Below, one piece after another: positions 7,633-15,550 of a stretch of 22,538 nucleotides of DNA. Both the position numbers and the translations under genes were made by a program. The notes beneath the pieces were generated by a model. That model searched no databases and was not told the DNA's origin. It worked only from the letters and a program-made list of their open reading frames with translations. Location: positions 1 through 22,538 of the forward strand of contig CAZUCE010000055.1 of assembly GCA_964619265.1 (NCBI GenBank), given 5' to 3'. Source of the stretch: CAZUCE01 sp964619265. GTDB lineage: Bacteria > Planctomycetota > UBA1135 > GCA-002686595. How positions within the stretch are numbered: position 1 is the stretch's first letter; the number at the start of each line of letters is the position of its first letter.

Positions 7633-8790
7633 ATGGCCGGCAAGCGCGACTACTACGAAGTGCTCGGAGTTGAGCGCACCGCCTCTCCCGAGGAGATCAA
7701 GAAGGCCTATCGCAAGTTAGCGCTCCAATTCCATCCGGATCGCAACCAAGGCGATACCGGCGCGGAAGCCAAGTTCAAGGAAGCCGCGGAGGCCTACGAC
7801 GTCCTGGGCGACGAGACCAAGCGCGGTCAGTACGACCAGTTTGGGCACCGCGCCTTCGAGGGCGGAATGGGTGGCGCTGGAACGCGGTTCACGAACCTAG
7901 AGGACATCTTCGAGGCGTTCGGAGATGTTTTCGGCGGCGGCGGCGGTGGTGGCGGCCTGTTTGGCAATCTGTTTGGAGGCGGCGGCCGACGCAGCCGCGG
8001 CGGGCCTCAGCCGGGCCGCGACCTCAAAGTCGTTCTCGATCTGAGCCTCGAAGAGATCGACGGCGGCGTCGAGCGAACCATCTCGCTCACCCGCCACGAG
8101 CGCTGCAGCAGTTGCACCGGAACCGGCGGCAAGGACGGCGAGAAGCCGGTCGCGTGCTCCACCTGCGGCGGACGCGGGCAGGTCGCACGCAACCAAGGCT
8201 TCTTCCAGGTCATGACGGCTTGTCCAGCTTGCGCCGGTCGCGGAGCTCGCGTCGAACACCCGTGCAATAGCTGTGAAGGCTCAGGACGCACGCCCAAGAA
8301 ATCCGACGTGACCCTCAAGATCCCCGCTGGGGTTGAAGAAGGCATGCGCATCCGCATGCCGGACCAAGGCGACGAGGGTGACCCGGGCGCACCGCGCGGC
8401 GACCTATATGTGGTGGTTCGGGAAATCGAACACGCCGTCTTCCAGCGCTCCGGTCCGGACCTGATGACCGAAGTTCCCTTCACCTTCGCGCAGCTCACGC
8501 TCGGCGCCAAGGTCGACATCCCGACCCTGCGCGGCTCGGGAACGCTCACGATTCCGGCCGGCACCCAGGTCGGCAAGGTGTTCCGGCTTCGCAGCCAGGG
8601 CTTGCCCCAGGTTCACCCCGACGGCTCCACCGGCCGACGCGGAGATCAATTGGTACGCGCCTTCCTGGAGGTCCCTAAGAAGTTGAGCGACCACCAAAAA
8701 CAGCTACTCCAAGAGTTCGACGAAATCGAAGCGGCGAAGCCCGGCGCCAAGAGCCTGCTCGAGAAGATCACCGGCTACTTCCAGTCCTGA
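7633..8790 (+). CDS. dnaJ: Chaperone protein DnaJ (type I)
   Basis: This DnaK (Hsp70) co-chaperone delivers unfolded clients and stimulates DnaK ATPase. With the start at ATG 7633 it has 385 residues and begins MAGKRDYYEVLGV, the normal J-domain N-terminus. An in-frame ATG at 7594 would add 13 residues directly behind the terminator's T-run and is less likely. The J domain occupies about 1-72 with HPD at 34-36. A Gly/Phe-rich linker spans about 76-125, with eight Gly in a row. The zinc-finger domain has all four CxxCxGxG motifs (Cys 158/161, 175/178, 197/200, 211/214). Two C-terminal beta-sandwich domains follow. No dnaK is in the window, so its partner is encoded elsewhere. The grpE gene follows after 21 bp and is probably co-transcribed. 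Confidence 0.96.
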   Translation: MAGKRDYYEVLGVERTASPEEIKKAYRKLALQFHPDRNQGDTGAEAKFKEAAEAYDVLGDETKRGQYDQFGHRAFEGGMGGAGTRFTNLEDIFEAFGDVFGGGGGGGGLFGNLFGGGGRRSRGGPQPGRDLKVVLDLSLEEIDGGVERTISLTRHERCSSCTGTGGKDGEKPVACSTCGGRGQVARNQGFFQVMTACPACAGRGARVEHPCNSCEGSGRTPKKSDVTLKIPAGVEEGMRIRMPDQGDEGDPGAPRGDLYVVVREIEHAVFQRSGPDLMTEVPFTFAQLTLGAKVDIPTLRGSGTLTIPAGTQVGKVFRLRSQGLPQVHPDGSTGRRGDQLVRAFLEVPKKLSDHQKQLLQEFDEIEAAKPGAKSLLEKITGYFQS

Positions 8791-8811
8791 CCCGGCAACC
8801 TGGACCCACCG

Positions 8812-9447
8812 ATGAAGCGAAAGAAGAAGAACCAAGACGAAGAGAACGGAGCGACCACCGCCGAAGGCGACGGTGGATCCGAGGACATGCGCGCCGAACT
8901 CGACAAGGTGGCCGCTGAGAGCGCCGAGTACCTGGCCAATTGGCAGCGCGCAAAAGCCGACTACGCGAACCTGCGGCGACGGGCCACCGACGACCTGGAG
9001 AACGGTGTCCGGCGGAAACTTGAGCCCCTTTTGAACGACCTTCTGCTGGTTCTGGATCACCTGGACATGGCGCTGGCTTCTCCAGCGGACAGCGAGGACG
9101 CGAAGAACATGCGCTTCGGTGTCGAGCTGGTGCGCAAGCAAGTGGTCACCCTCCTGGACAACGCCGAAGTCGAACCGATCGACGAATCAGGACCGTTCGA
9201 CCCCTCGCTTCACCAGGCGATCTCGAAGATCGAGGAAGAAGATCGCGAGCGTGAGGAAATCCAGACCACGGTTCGTCGCGGCTACCTGTTCCAGGGGCGC
9301 CCCCTACGCTTCGCTCAGGTCGTCGTCGCGACACCGCCGGCACCGGTCGAGCCTGTGGAGGAGGCCGCTGCGGAAGCCGATCCCGAGGCAGCCGTTCCGG
9401 AGGAGACTTCCGAGGAATCCGCGCCCGAGACAGAAGAAGCCAGCTGA
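8812..9447 (+). CDS. grpE: Nucleotide exchange factor GrpE
   Basis: GrpE releases ADP from DnaK and acts as a thermosensor of the DnaK cycle. This 211-residue protein has a charged, probably disordered N-terminus (1-25), a coiled-coil segment (about 26-90) containing WQRAKADYANLRRR, and the C-terminal beta domain (about 115-173) with the family signatures GPFDPSLHQAI and GYLFQGRPLRFAQVVVA. A Glu/Ala/Pro-rich acidic tail of about 38 residues follows, longer than usual. The start ATG 8812 gives MKRKKK. Its stop TGA overlaps the ATG of the fmdB-like gene (TGATG at 9445-9449), so translation is probably coupled. Confidence 0.95.
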   Translation: MKRKKKNQDEENGATTAEGDGGSEDMRAELDKVAAESAEYLANWQRAKADYANLRRRATDDLENGVRRKLEPLLNDLLLVLDHLDMALASPADSEDAKNMRFGVELVRKQVVTLLDNAEVEPIDESGPFDPSLHQAISKIEEEDREREEIQTTVRRGYLFQGRPLRFAQVVVATPPAPVEPVEEAAAEADPEAAVPEETSEESAPETEEAS

Positions 9448-9728
9448 TGCCTACCTACGACTACCTCTGCGAGAGCTGCGGGACCAAGCTGGAGATCTTC
9501 CAGTCGATGACCGAATCGCCCAAGCGCAAGTGTCCGGAATGCGGCAAGAACAAGCTGAAGCGGCAGATCGGAACGGGCGCGGCCATCCTGTTCAAAGGCT
9601 CGGGCTTCTACGAGACCGACTACCGGTCCGACTCCTACAAAAAAGGCGCGCAAGCCGACTCCAAACCCGACTCCAAACCCGATTCGAGCGGCGCCGGATC
9701 TGGTTCTGAGTCCAAGAGCGAAGACTGA
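9447..9728 (+). CDS. FmdB-family zinc-ribbon protein
   Basis: This small protein (93 residues) belongs to the FmdB putative regulatory family. It opens with the hallmark MPTYDYLCESCG and has a four-cysteine zinc ribbon: Cys 8/11 and Cys 29/32 (KCPECG). The middle part (IGTGAAILFKGSGFYETDY) is also typical of the family. The C-terminal 25 or so residues are low-complexity Ser/Asp/Lys/Pro with a DSKP duplication, likely disordered. The biochemical role of this family is not firmly established; zinc binding and possible nucleic-acid or protein contacts are inferred. Its ATG shares one base with the stop of grpE (TGATG), placing it firmly in the DnaJ-GrpE transcription unit, which suggests a stress- or folding-related role. 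Confidence 0.88.
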   Translation: MPTYDYLCESCGTKLEIFQSMTESPKRKCPECGKNKLKRQIGTGAAILFKGSGFYETDYRSDSYKKGAQADSKPDSKPDSSGAGSGSESKSED

Positions 9729-9854
9729 AAGCGCGCTCGCCCCCAGGGTTTCGGTGCGCGGGCTCAAACAGCGGGGGCAGCCTCTTCCCCTTTGGCCTCG
9801 GGGGTGGTGGATACAGCCGGTGGGGTGTCCGCCCGCAACTCACCAAGCTCCAGC

Positions 9855-9877
9855 CCCTTGGATCGCGAATCCAAGGG
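9855..9877. other. Inverted repeat in the fmdB-radical SAM spacer
   Basis: cccttggat (9855-9863) and atccaaggg (9869-9877) form a perfect 9-bp stem around a 5-base loop. A further ctcca/tggag pairing flanks it at a distance. No T-run follows on either strand, so it is a weak terminator candidate at best and could instead be a protein-binding site. The 257-bp spacer (9729-9985) shows no other convincing element. Confidence 0.4.
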
Positions 9878-9985
9878 CAGATTGGAGGCAGCCTGGCTCA
9901 AGGGTTCCTGCGCGGTGTGCCGAGGTACAAAACATCCCCTGGCTCGGCCGGCCTGGCTGGCAGAGGGTGTGCTAGTTATGGACCC

Positions 9986-11188
9986 ATGAACGAGGAGCGC
10001 CCCGACCTCGCCGAAACCCAGCTCCCCCCCCACTGCGAGCCGCGGCACGCGGATGGAGGTCCGGCCAAGCACGAGCTAGAGCTGCGTAATTTCGTCGCGC
10101 TAACCCGCGATTTAGGCGAACAGCGCCTGGTTTTCGAATCGCGGCCCTACTACCTCGAGTACTCCACCAACTCAGCTTGCAACCTGCGCTGCATCATGTG
10201 CAGTCAAGTGGAGAATCCGCCGGTCGTCTCAACGCCGCTCCCCGCCCAGGAGCCGTTGCTGGAAGAGCTGTTTCGCTACGCAACCCTGTGGACGCCGTCG
10301 GCGACCAGCGAGCCCCTGCTCAACAACTTCTCGCGCCTGTGGCCGTTGATCGAGAAGTACCGCATCCAACTCGACATCATCACCAACGCGATGCTGCTCG
10401 ACGAGGAGATCCTCGAGAAGATGCTGCCCCAGTTGCATCGACTGACGCTCTCGATCGACTCCCACGAGAAGGCCGTATTCGAGAAGCTCCGGGCTCCGGC
10501 GGTATTTGAAACCGTGGTTGAGAACTCCCGTCGCGCGATTGTTCGCTGTCGCGAGGTCGGCATCCCGGTGGTGTTCCACATGGTGCTCGCAATCGATGGC
10601 CTCGAGTCTCTGGAGGAGTATGTGGACTTCGTCGCCGAACTGGGCGGCACGCACATCACGGTCCTCGAGCTGCTCGAGAACAGCCACGAATTCGCCGAGC
10701 TCGATCCGTTTTCCAAAGTCGGCGAGGCCCACGTGGCCGCGCGCCTGGACGCCATGCGCGAGCGGGCCCGCCAGCGCGGTGTCAGCTTGGTCTATGAAGT
10801 GCACGCGCCGCTCGGAGGCCAGTGGAATCATGGCAGTTCCGACGTCCGCGTCTCATCGGGCGGCGTGATGGAGCTCATGCATTCAGAGCTCGCGGTACAA
10901 AATGCGGGGTTCTGCCCCATGGTCGGCAACTACCTGAAGGTCGAGCCGGACGGACGCACCTACCCCTGCTGCCGCGCCCCGCAAGAGCTGGAGCTCGGCA
11001 ACGTGCTCGAAGCAGGCGTCGAGGCGGTCTGGAACGGAAAGCCGATGCAGGAGCTCCGCCGGCGCATGTACGCCAAGGACTACCCGGAGCCCTGCCAAGG
11101 CTGCGTCGTGCTCGAGGCGCCCAAGTGGACGGACCGCGATCGCCGGGCCACCCCCGAATCGCGCGGACCCCGCGACGGCAACGCCTAG
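9986..11188 (+). CDS. Radical SAM protein with SPASM/twitch-like C-terminal domain
   Basis: The enzyme has 400 residues from ATG 9986; an upstream in-frame extension to 9917 looks non-coding. The radical SAM cluster motif CNLRCIMC (CX3CX2C, Cys 65/69/72) binds the 4Fe-4S cluster that cleaves S-adenosylmethionine. Where many relatives have a GGE motif it reads ATSEPLLNN (about 106-114), keeping only the Glu. The TNAMLL strand and the LSIDSH segment complete the barrel core. The C-terminus carries CX12GX4C (Cys about 310 and 328, with 329 adjacent) and CQGC (about 370-373), then no further Cys. That is fewer than a full SPASM set, so probably one auxiliary cluster (twitch type). The substrate is unknown: RiPP maturation, sugar or cofactor modification are all possible. 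Its TAG shares the palindrome CTAG with the stop of the convergent HAD gene. Confidence 0.88.
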   Translation: MNEERPDLAETQLPPHCEPRHADGGPAKHELELRNFVALTRDLGEQRLVFESRPYYLEYSTNSACNLRCIMCSQVENPPVVSTPLPAQEPLLEELFRYATLWTPSATSEPLLNNFSRLWPLIEKYRIQLDIITNAMLLDEEILEKMLPQLHRLTLSIDSHEKAVFEKLRAPAVFETVVENSRRAIVRCREVGIPVVFHMVLAIDGLESLEEYVDFVAELGGTHITVLELLENSHEFAELDPFSKVGEAHVAARLDAMRERARQRGVSLVYEVHAPLGGQWNHGSSDVRVSSGGVMELMHSELAVQNAGFCPMVGNYLKVEPDGRTYPCCRAPQELELGNVLEAGVEAVWNGKPMQELRRRMYAKDYPEPCQGCVVLEAPKWTDRDRRATPESRGPRDGNA

Positions 11189-12015
11189 CCGAACAGTTCG
11201 TCGACCAGATCCGCGACCGCGTCGGAGTTGCAAGAACCGATGATTCGATCGGCCGCGGCGTGGGCACGGTCCATGGACTCGGCCATGGCAACCCCCAAAC
11301 CAGCACGCTGCAGCATGGGGACATCGTTGGAGCCGTCCCCGATGGCGACGACCCCGGCCGGATCGATAGCCAGCTCCTCCGAGAGCCAGCGGAGCGCCTC
11401 GGCTTTTCCGCGGCAGGGCGGTTGCACGTCGACCGCCTGCAGCGGGCTGCTTCGGTGCTGGGCCAACACCCGCAAGGGAAAGTCGGTCAGGTAGCAGGGT
11501 TGGTCGAGCGCGGCTTCCACGTGCGTACAGAATTCGGCCGAGCCGCCGTGGCGGTCCGAGTAGAAACCAATGCGGATCAGAACTTCGCGTGGTAGCTCTT
11601 CCAGGGGCTGGATCGAGAGGTTTTCGAGCCCGCCGAGCCCCGCTTGCTCGACGGCGTTGCGCGGCCGGCTAGCGAACTTCGCGCCGCGCTGCATGGCCAC
11701 GGTCAGCAGCTCGTCCCGGGCGGCCAACTCGAGCGCCCGCGCGACGATCCGATTCGAAAGCACCCGCTCTTCGAGCAGCGTCCCGGTGGCGGCGTTCCAC
11801 AAACCAGCGCCGTTGTAGACCGAAACCGGCAACTTCAATCCGAGCTCCTCAGCGATCTCCACGCAGCCCGATTCGGACCGGCCGGTCGCAACCATCACCG
11901 GCACATCGCGCTCGATCAGCCCGCGGATCGCATCCGCCACCCGCGGGCGAATCGCCCCATCGTCGGCGACCAGAGTCCCGTCCAAATCGCAGACCAGAGC
12001 CGTGGGCTTTTCCAT
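11185..12015 (-). CDS. Cof-type HAD-superfamily (IIB) phosphatase
   Basis: This is a 276-residue hydrolase that probably dephosphorylates a small sugar phosphate or nucleotide-type substrate in the cytoplasm. The start ATG 12015 immediately precedes the catalytic motif: MEKPTALVCDLDGT, with nucleophile Asp10 and acid/base Asp12. Motif II Thr44 lies in MVATGRS, motif III Lys204 in CRGKAEAL, and motif IV is GDGSNDVPML (226-235). The C2-type cap lies between motifs II and III, as in Cof/YidA-like proteins. The frame is open further upstream, but that stretch overlaps the preceding gene. It lies 32 bp downstream of the large repeat-protein gene on the same strand and is probably co-transcribed with it. 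The substrate cannot be assigned. Confidence 0.93.
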   Translation of the reverse strand: MEKPTALVCDLDGTLVADDGAIRPRVADAIRGLIERDVPVMVATGRSESGCVEIAEELGLKLPVSVYNGAGLWNAATGTLLEERVLSNRIVARALELAARDELLTVAMQRGAKFASRPRNAVEQAGLGGLENLSIQPLEELPREVLIRIGFYSDRHGGSAEFCTHVEAALDQPCYLTDFPLRVLAQHRSSPLQAVDVQPPCRGKAEALRWLSEELAIDPAGVVAIGDGSNDVPMLQRAGLGVAMAESMDRAHAAADRIIGSCNSDAVADLVDELFG

Positions 12016-12047
12016 GGATCCGAGTGGAGCGCTCGGGCGATTCGAAA

Positions 12048-14849
12048 TCAATGCTCGAAGCGTGGCCGAAGAGTCTCGGTTTGCCCGGGGAAGATCTCGA
12101 CCGAGTGGTTTTGACTCTCCCCCGATCCCAGCCGCTGAATTCGAAGCTCCCAGGTTCCCGGGGCCAACGCCAGCAATTCGAGGCGACCTTCGGAACCCAC
12201 GTACGCCCGGCGCTCCTGCTCGCTCACGCCGCTGGGCGCCGTCGCGATCACGAAGCAAGCCACGACCGGTTGACCGCTGGCATCCTCGGGCTCGATCCAC
12301 AGGGTGCCGCCCTCCAGCAAGACCAACTCAAGCCCCTCGTACGACTCGTCCGGGGCGAGCTCCAGCGTTTCGCTGCGAGCCAGGGTGAGGTTCGGCAGGC
12401 GCTGGGGTGGCCGCGCTTGGACATGAAACTCGACGCCCGCGGGCAGCCCTTCCAATTCAAATCTGCCCTGCTCGTCCGCAAGCGCCCGCTTGCCGCCGAC
12501 GACCAGCACCTGGGACCCAGAGCCTTCCAGTTCGAAGCGATCCGGAGTTCGCCTGTCTGGTACGAGCACTCTCACCAGGGCTCCCCCCACGGGCCTTCCG
12601 CGGCCGTCGCGCACGCGGCCGGTGAGCCGGGCATTCGGAATGCGGATCTCCACCGGCGTGTAAGCCGAGACGACCCGCAGGAACTCCCGATAAGGCGCCG
12701 CCAAGTCGCTGTGACGCACCGTGAGTTCGACCTCGGCCCCGGGTACTGGAACGGTCATCTCAAACCGGCCACCCGCGTCGGTGGTCGCCTCAAACCGCGC
12801 ACCGAACAAGCGCGCAGGATCCTCCGGGTCCAAAACCCGAAGCTCAATCGACGCTGAGGCCAAGGGCTCGGGCCCGAGAAACACCGATCCGGACAAGATC
12901 GAACTCGGAGGCAACTGCACTTGGATCCGCTTCGTCTCCGAACCATTCAGATCCACATAGACGGGGGGGCTTTCAGACTCCTTTGCGGGCCAATCCTCCC
13001 GCGAGGCCGTCACCCGATAGCGACCCGCGGGAAGGTAGCTGACCACGTGCACCCCGCCGGGACCTTCGTTCCCCACCAAGGGTTCCATCTCGAGGGGATC
13101 CTCTCCGTACAAAACCACGCGGGCCCCCGGGGAAGGCGATCCGCCGGATTCGAGGACCGCCACTTCGAGAATCGACCCGCGCGTCATCTGGATCGGCACG
13201 TCGAGGTCCTCGTCGCCCGCGTGCCGGAGTTCGCGAATCTGCGCCGGCGCAAAGCCACCCCTTCGCACGAACAGATCGAACGAGCGGCCAGCCTGCACAG
13301 GGAAGTTGACCGTTCCATCCCGGTTCGTCGCTCGAGCTGGCGGCTCGACGGAATCGCCGTAGCGAAGTCGAACTTCCGCGCTGGGCAAAGCCACACCGGT
13401 GACCGCGTCGGTGACCCTGACCGAAACCCGGGGCGCGGGCTCGAAGATCACTTGCCCGAGGTCCAATTCTCCGATCGGACGCTGGCTCGGCAAACGAACG
13501 CGATGTTCCAAGTAGTCGGGGTGCACAAACATCGCTTCGGGCCCCTGACCTCCGAAGTCGTCGGGATAGGCCTCCCCCAGGCCGAATTCGAAGCGGCCCG
13601 CTGCCGCGGTCTCCGCCTCCCTGTGAGGGCTCAATTCGACCAGCACGGAGCCCATTTGGAGATAGGCGCTCAACTCATCCAGGGTCGCTCCATCCCCTGC
13701 GGAGACCGCATGAAGGCTGACCCGAGTCAGCCCGGTGTAAACCAGCTCGATCGGGCCGTCCGCTGAGGTGGCGTCGACGGTGTCCGAGCTGGGCGCGCCA
13801 AAGGGCTGATCCAGATCGGCCGCACGAGCTGTCTCCTCATTGCGCGGGCCCTGAAGCTCCCCCTGGAACAGCCCGCAGCGATAGACGGCTCCAGCTTGGA
13901 GCCCGGCGAGTTCGAAGCGACCCCCTTGGTCGACATCCACCGACCGAGGTTCGGCGTCGCGGCCAACCGGAATCGCGCGAACATGGAAGGAAGCTGAGGC
14001 CGGAAGTTCCACCACCCGGCCCGCGAGAGACGCTCCCTCCTCCAGTTCGATGCGCCATTCGGTTTGCCCCCGAACCTGCACCGAGGTATCCACCGTCGCG
14101 GTGGCAAACCTCGGATGAAACACGTGAACGCGCAGCGGACCCAAAGCTTGGCCTTCCAGTTTGAACCGGCCGCCGGAACCTGTACGCGCCAGCGGCACGG
14201 CTTGAACCACCAGCTCGCCAAGCGCAAAACCCGAGGGCTGGACCAGCGGTTCACCGGGCAGCAAAAGCGCGCCTTCCACCCCCAGCCCGCGGGCGTCCAC
14301 CACGATTCCGCTGACGTCCGCGCCCGGCCGCAGAACGATGTCCCCAAGCGCCCCGTCGCCAGGCTGGAGTCCCAGGACCCGGCGATCGCTCACGAATCCG
14401 GGCGCGCCCACATGAATCCAAGGGAGGCGCTGGAGCAACGCAAGCGGCACGTGCAACTCGAAGCGACCTTGATCGTCGGCCGTGGACTCGAGGAGAGTCC
14501 CGGCCACCGGCTCAGAGGTTCGCAACCAAGCACCGGCGATGGCGCCCCCCTCCGTGTCCACGACCCGCCCGGTGACTCGAATGCCCCCCGAGTCGTCCGC
14601 GGTCGCTGGGGGCGCGGAGCCGAGCGTCCCAGCCTCGATTCGGGTTTCCGCGCGAACCTCCGGACCGGACTCTGCGAGCAACTCCACCGCGGTGCCGCCC
14701 TCCGAAGCTGTGCCCAACGCGCCGCCTGGAACGGCCGCAAGGGCCCCTGGATCCAGCTCGGAGCCTCCCTTGGGCGGTGAGTCTCCAACCAGATTCCAGA
14801 TCAAGGCGGCCAGCAGCGCGCCGGCAACGAGCAGGACAGGAGTTCGCAT
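12048..14849 (-). CDS. Large exported protein of carboxypeptidase-regulatory-like repeats
   Basis: The start ATG 14849-14847 (933 residues) is chosen because it opens directly into an N-terminal membrane segment or signal anchor (TPVLLVAGALLAALIW). A linker rich in Ala, Gly and Glu (about 25-88) follows. The rest consists of beta-sandwich repeats of the carboxypeptidase regulatory/transthyretin-like type. Each has a GRV(V)D..G..(V/I)xGA opening and a GRFELxGLxAG closing. Clear copies begin near residue 94 (GRVVDTEGGAIAGA) and 181 (GIVVDARGLGVEGA), and at the later GRVVELPAS, VRVTDAVTG, GSVFLGPEP and GRVRDGRGRPVGGA segments. At least six units are visible and they are divergent. No catalytic domain is recognised. 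The protein is probably anchored in the envelope with a rod-like outer part, for adhesion or scaffolding. The HAD phosphatase gene follows after 32 bp. Confidence 0.85.
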   Translation of the reverse strand: MRTPVLLVAGALLAALIWNLVGDSPPKGGSELDPGALAAVPGGALGTASEGGTAVELLAESGPEVRAETRIEAGTLGSAPPATADDSGGIRVTGRVVDTEGGAIAGAWLRTSEPVAGTLLESTADDQGRFELHVPLALLQRLPWIHVGAPGFVSDRRVLGLQPGDGALGDIVLRPGADVSGIVVDARGLGVEGALLLPGEPLVQPSGFALGELVVQAVPLARTGSGGRFKLEGQALGPLRVHVFHPRFATATVDTSVQVRGQTEWRIELEEGASLAGRVVELPASASFHVRAIPVGRDAEPRSVDVDQGGRFELAGLQAGAVYRCGLFQGELQGPRNEETARAADLDQPFGAPSSDTVDATSADGPIELVYTGLTRVSLHAVSAGDGATLDELSAYLQMGSVLVELSPHREAETAAAGRFEFGLGEAYPDDFGGQGPEAMFVHPDYLEHRVRLPSQRPIGELDLGQVIFEPAPRVSVRVTDAVTGVALPSAEVRLRYGDSVEPPARATNRDGTVNFPVQAGRSFDLFVRRGGFAPAQIRELRHAGDEDLDVPIQMTRGSILEVAVLESGGSPSPGARVVLYGEDPLEMEPLVGNEGPGGVHVVSYLPAGRYRVTASREDWPAKESESPPVYVDLNGSETKRIQVQLPPSSILSGSVFLGPEPLASASIELRVLDPEDPARLFGARFEATTDAGGRFEMTVPVPGAEVELTVRHSDLAAPYREFLRVVSAYTPVEIRIPNARLTGRVRDGRGRPVGGALVRVLVPDRRTPDRFELEGSGSQVLVVGGKRALADEQGRFELEGLPAGVEFHVQARPPQRLPNLTLARSETLELAPDESYEGLELVLLEGGTLWIEPEDASGQPVVACFVIATAPSGVSEQERRAYVGSEGRLELLALAPGTWELRIQRLGSGESQNHSVEIFPGQTETLRPRFEH

Positions 14850-14889
14850 GGGGTTTCGGTGTCGGGTGCCATCCTGCCAGAATGCAGGC
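14850..14889. promoter_or_regulatory. Very short divergent spacer (repeat protein / lipoprotein)
   Basis: Only 40 bp separate the two outward-facing start codons. Promoters for both genes must overlap each other or lie inside the opposite coding sequence, or the mRNAs have almost no leader. No -35/-10 pair is evident. Confidence 0.4.
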
Positions 14890-15534
14890 ATGACGCGCGC
14901 CCTCCTCTTCGCCTCGATCCTCGCCTTGCTGGCGGGGTGCCGGACCTACTCGAACCTGGCCGACCCGATCGTCCTGGTGCAGACTCCCCAGGGCACCGAA
15001 CTCGGAGTCTCCACCACCCACGGGGTGGCCTTCCTTGGCCGCACGGCCAAGGCCGGTCGCGCCGAGTTGGTGGTCTGGTTCGGGGACGGCCCCTCCATCG
15101 AGCCAGGCCTGATCGAGCCGATCGGAGGCGACCTCTACACCATCGACGTTCCCCTCAAACTCCCTACCGTCGCGCTGTCGTTCCGCGACCCCTCAGACGG
15201 CGAGCCGGTCGAGATCCGTGGACGCGGCCCGAGCGGCCCCTGGAAGGTGGATGGACGCATCGTCAAGCTTGAGGGTGTCGAGGGGATCCTGCTCGAAGTC
15301 CAAGCGCCGTTCGACGAAGCTTCGGATCAAACCGGCGCCGGGATCTTCGTCCTCGGAGACGACGGACACTCGCGCCTGCTTGGGCTGCTCTCCGGACGCC
15401 TGGCGTTGATCGGCGAAGGTCCCGATCGGGTCGTCCTGACCGCCGTCGGCCCAACCGACCTGTGGCGTCTGGTGGCCTACCGACGCGACCTCCGCGAACA
15501 GGAACCGGCGGTGAGGCGACCGGATCTGCTCTAG
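14890..15534 (+). CDS. Predicted lipoprotein of unknown function
   Basis: This protein has 214 residues from ATG 14890. The N-terminus is a lipoprotein signal: MTRALLFASILALLAGC, with lipobox LAGC and Cys17 as the lipidation site. I do not recognise the mature part. It is rich in beta-strand-forming segments (IVLVQTPQGTELGV, GRAELVVWFGDG, GLLSGRLALIGEG) and ends in a charged helix-like tail (WRLVAYRRDLREQE). No Cys other than the lipobox Cys and no enzyme motif are seen. An alternative in-frame upstream extension runs antisense through the repeat-protein gene and is rejected, because the signal peptide fixes the start. The gene is divergent from the repeat-protein gene and convergent with trkH, 16 bp from its stop. 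Confidence 0.8.
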   Translation: MTRALLFASILALLAGCRTYSNLADPIVLVQTPQGTELGVSTTHGVAFLGRTAKAGRAELVVWFGDGPSIEPGLIEPIGGDLYTIDVPLKLPTVALSFRDPSDGEPVEIRGRGPSGPWKVDGRIVKLEGVEGILLEVQAPFDEASDQTGAGIFVLGDDGHSRLLGLLSGRLALIGEGPDRVVLTAVGPTDLWRLVAYRRDLREQEPAVRRPDLL

Positions 15535-15550
15535 AGCCTTTTCTAGTACT

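Noticed and set aside
9764..10072. 102-residue minus-strand open frame opposite the fmdB-radical SAM spacer
   Set aside because: It overlaps the start of the radical SAM gene antisense, shows no domain or compositional signal, and such frames are common in GC-rich DNA.
9986..11188. Radical SAM protein as the anaerobic maturase of the Cys-type sulfatase at 913-2424
   Set aside because: It is 7.5 kb away in another transcription unit, lacks the full SPASM cysteine set expected of such maturases, and has no GGE motif. Nothing positive supports the link.
14882..14893. Tiny frame ATG-CAG-GCA-TGA overlapping the lipoprotein start
   Set aside because: It is only three codons long and has no supporting signal; chance is sufficient.
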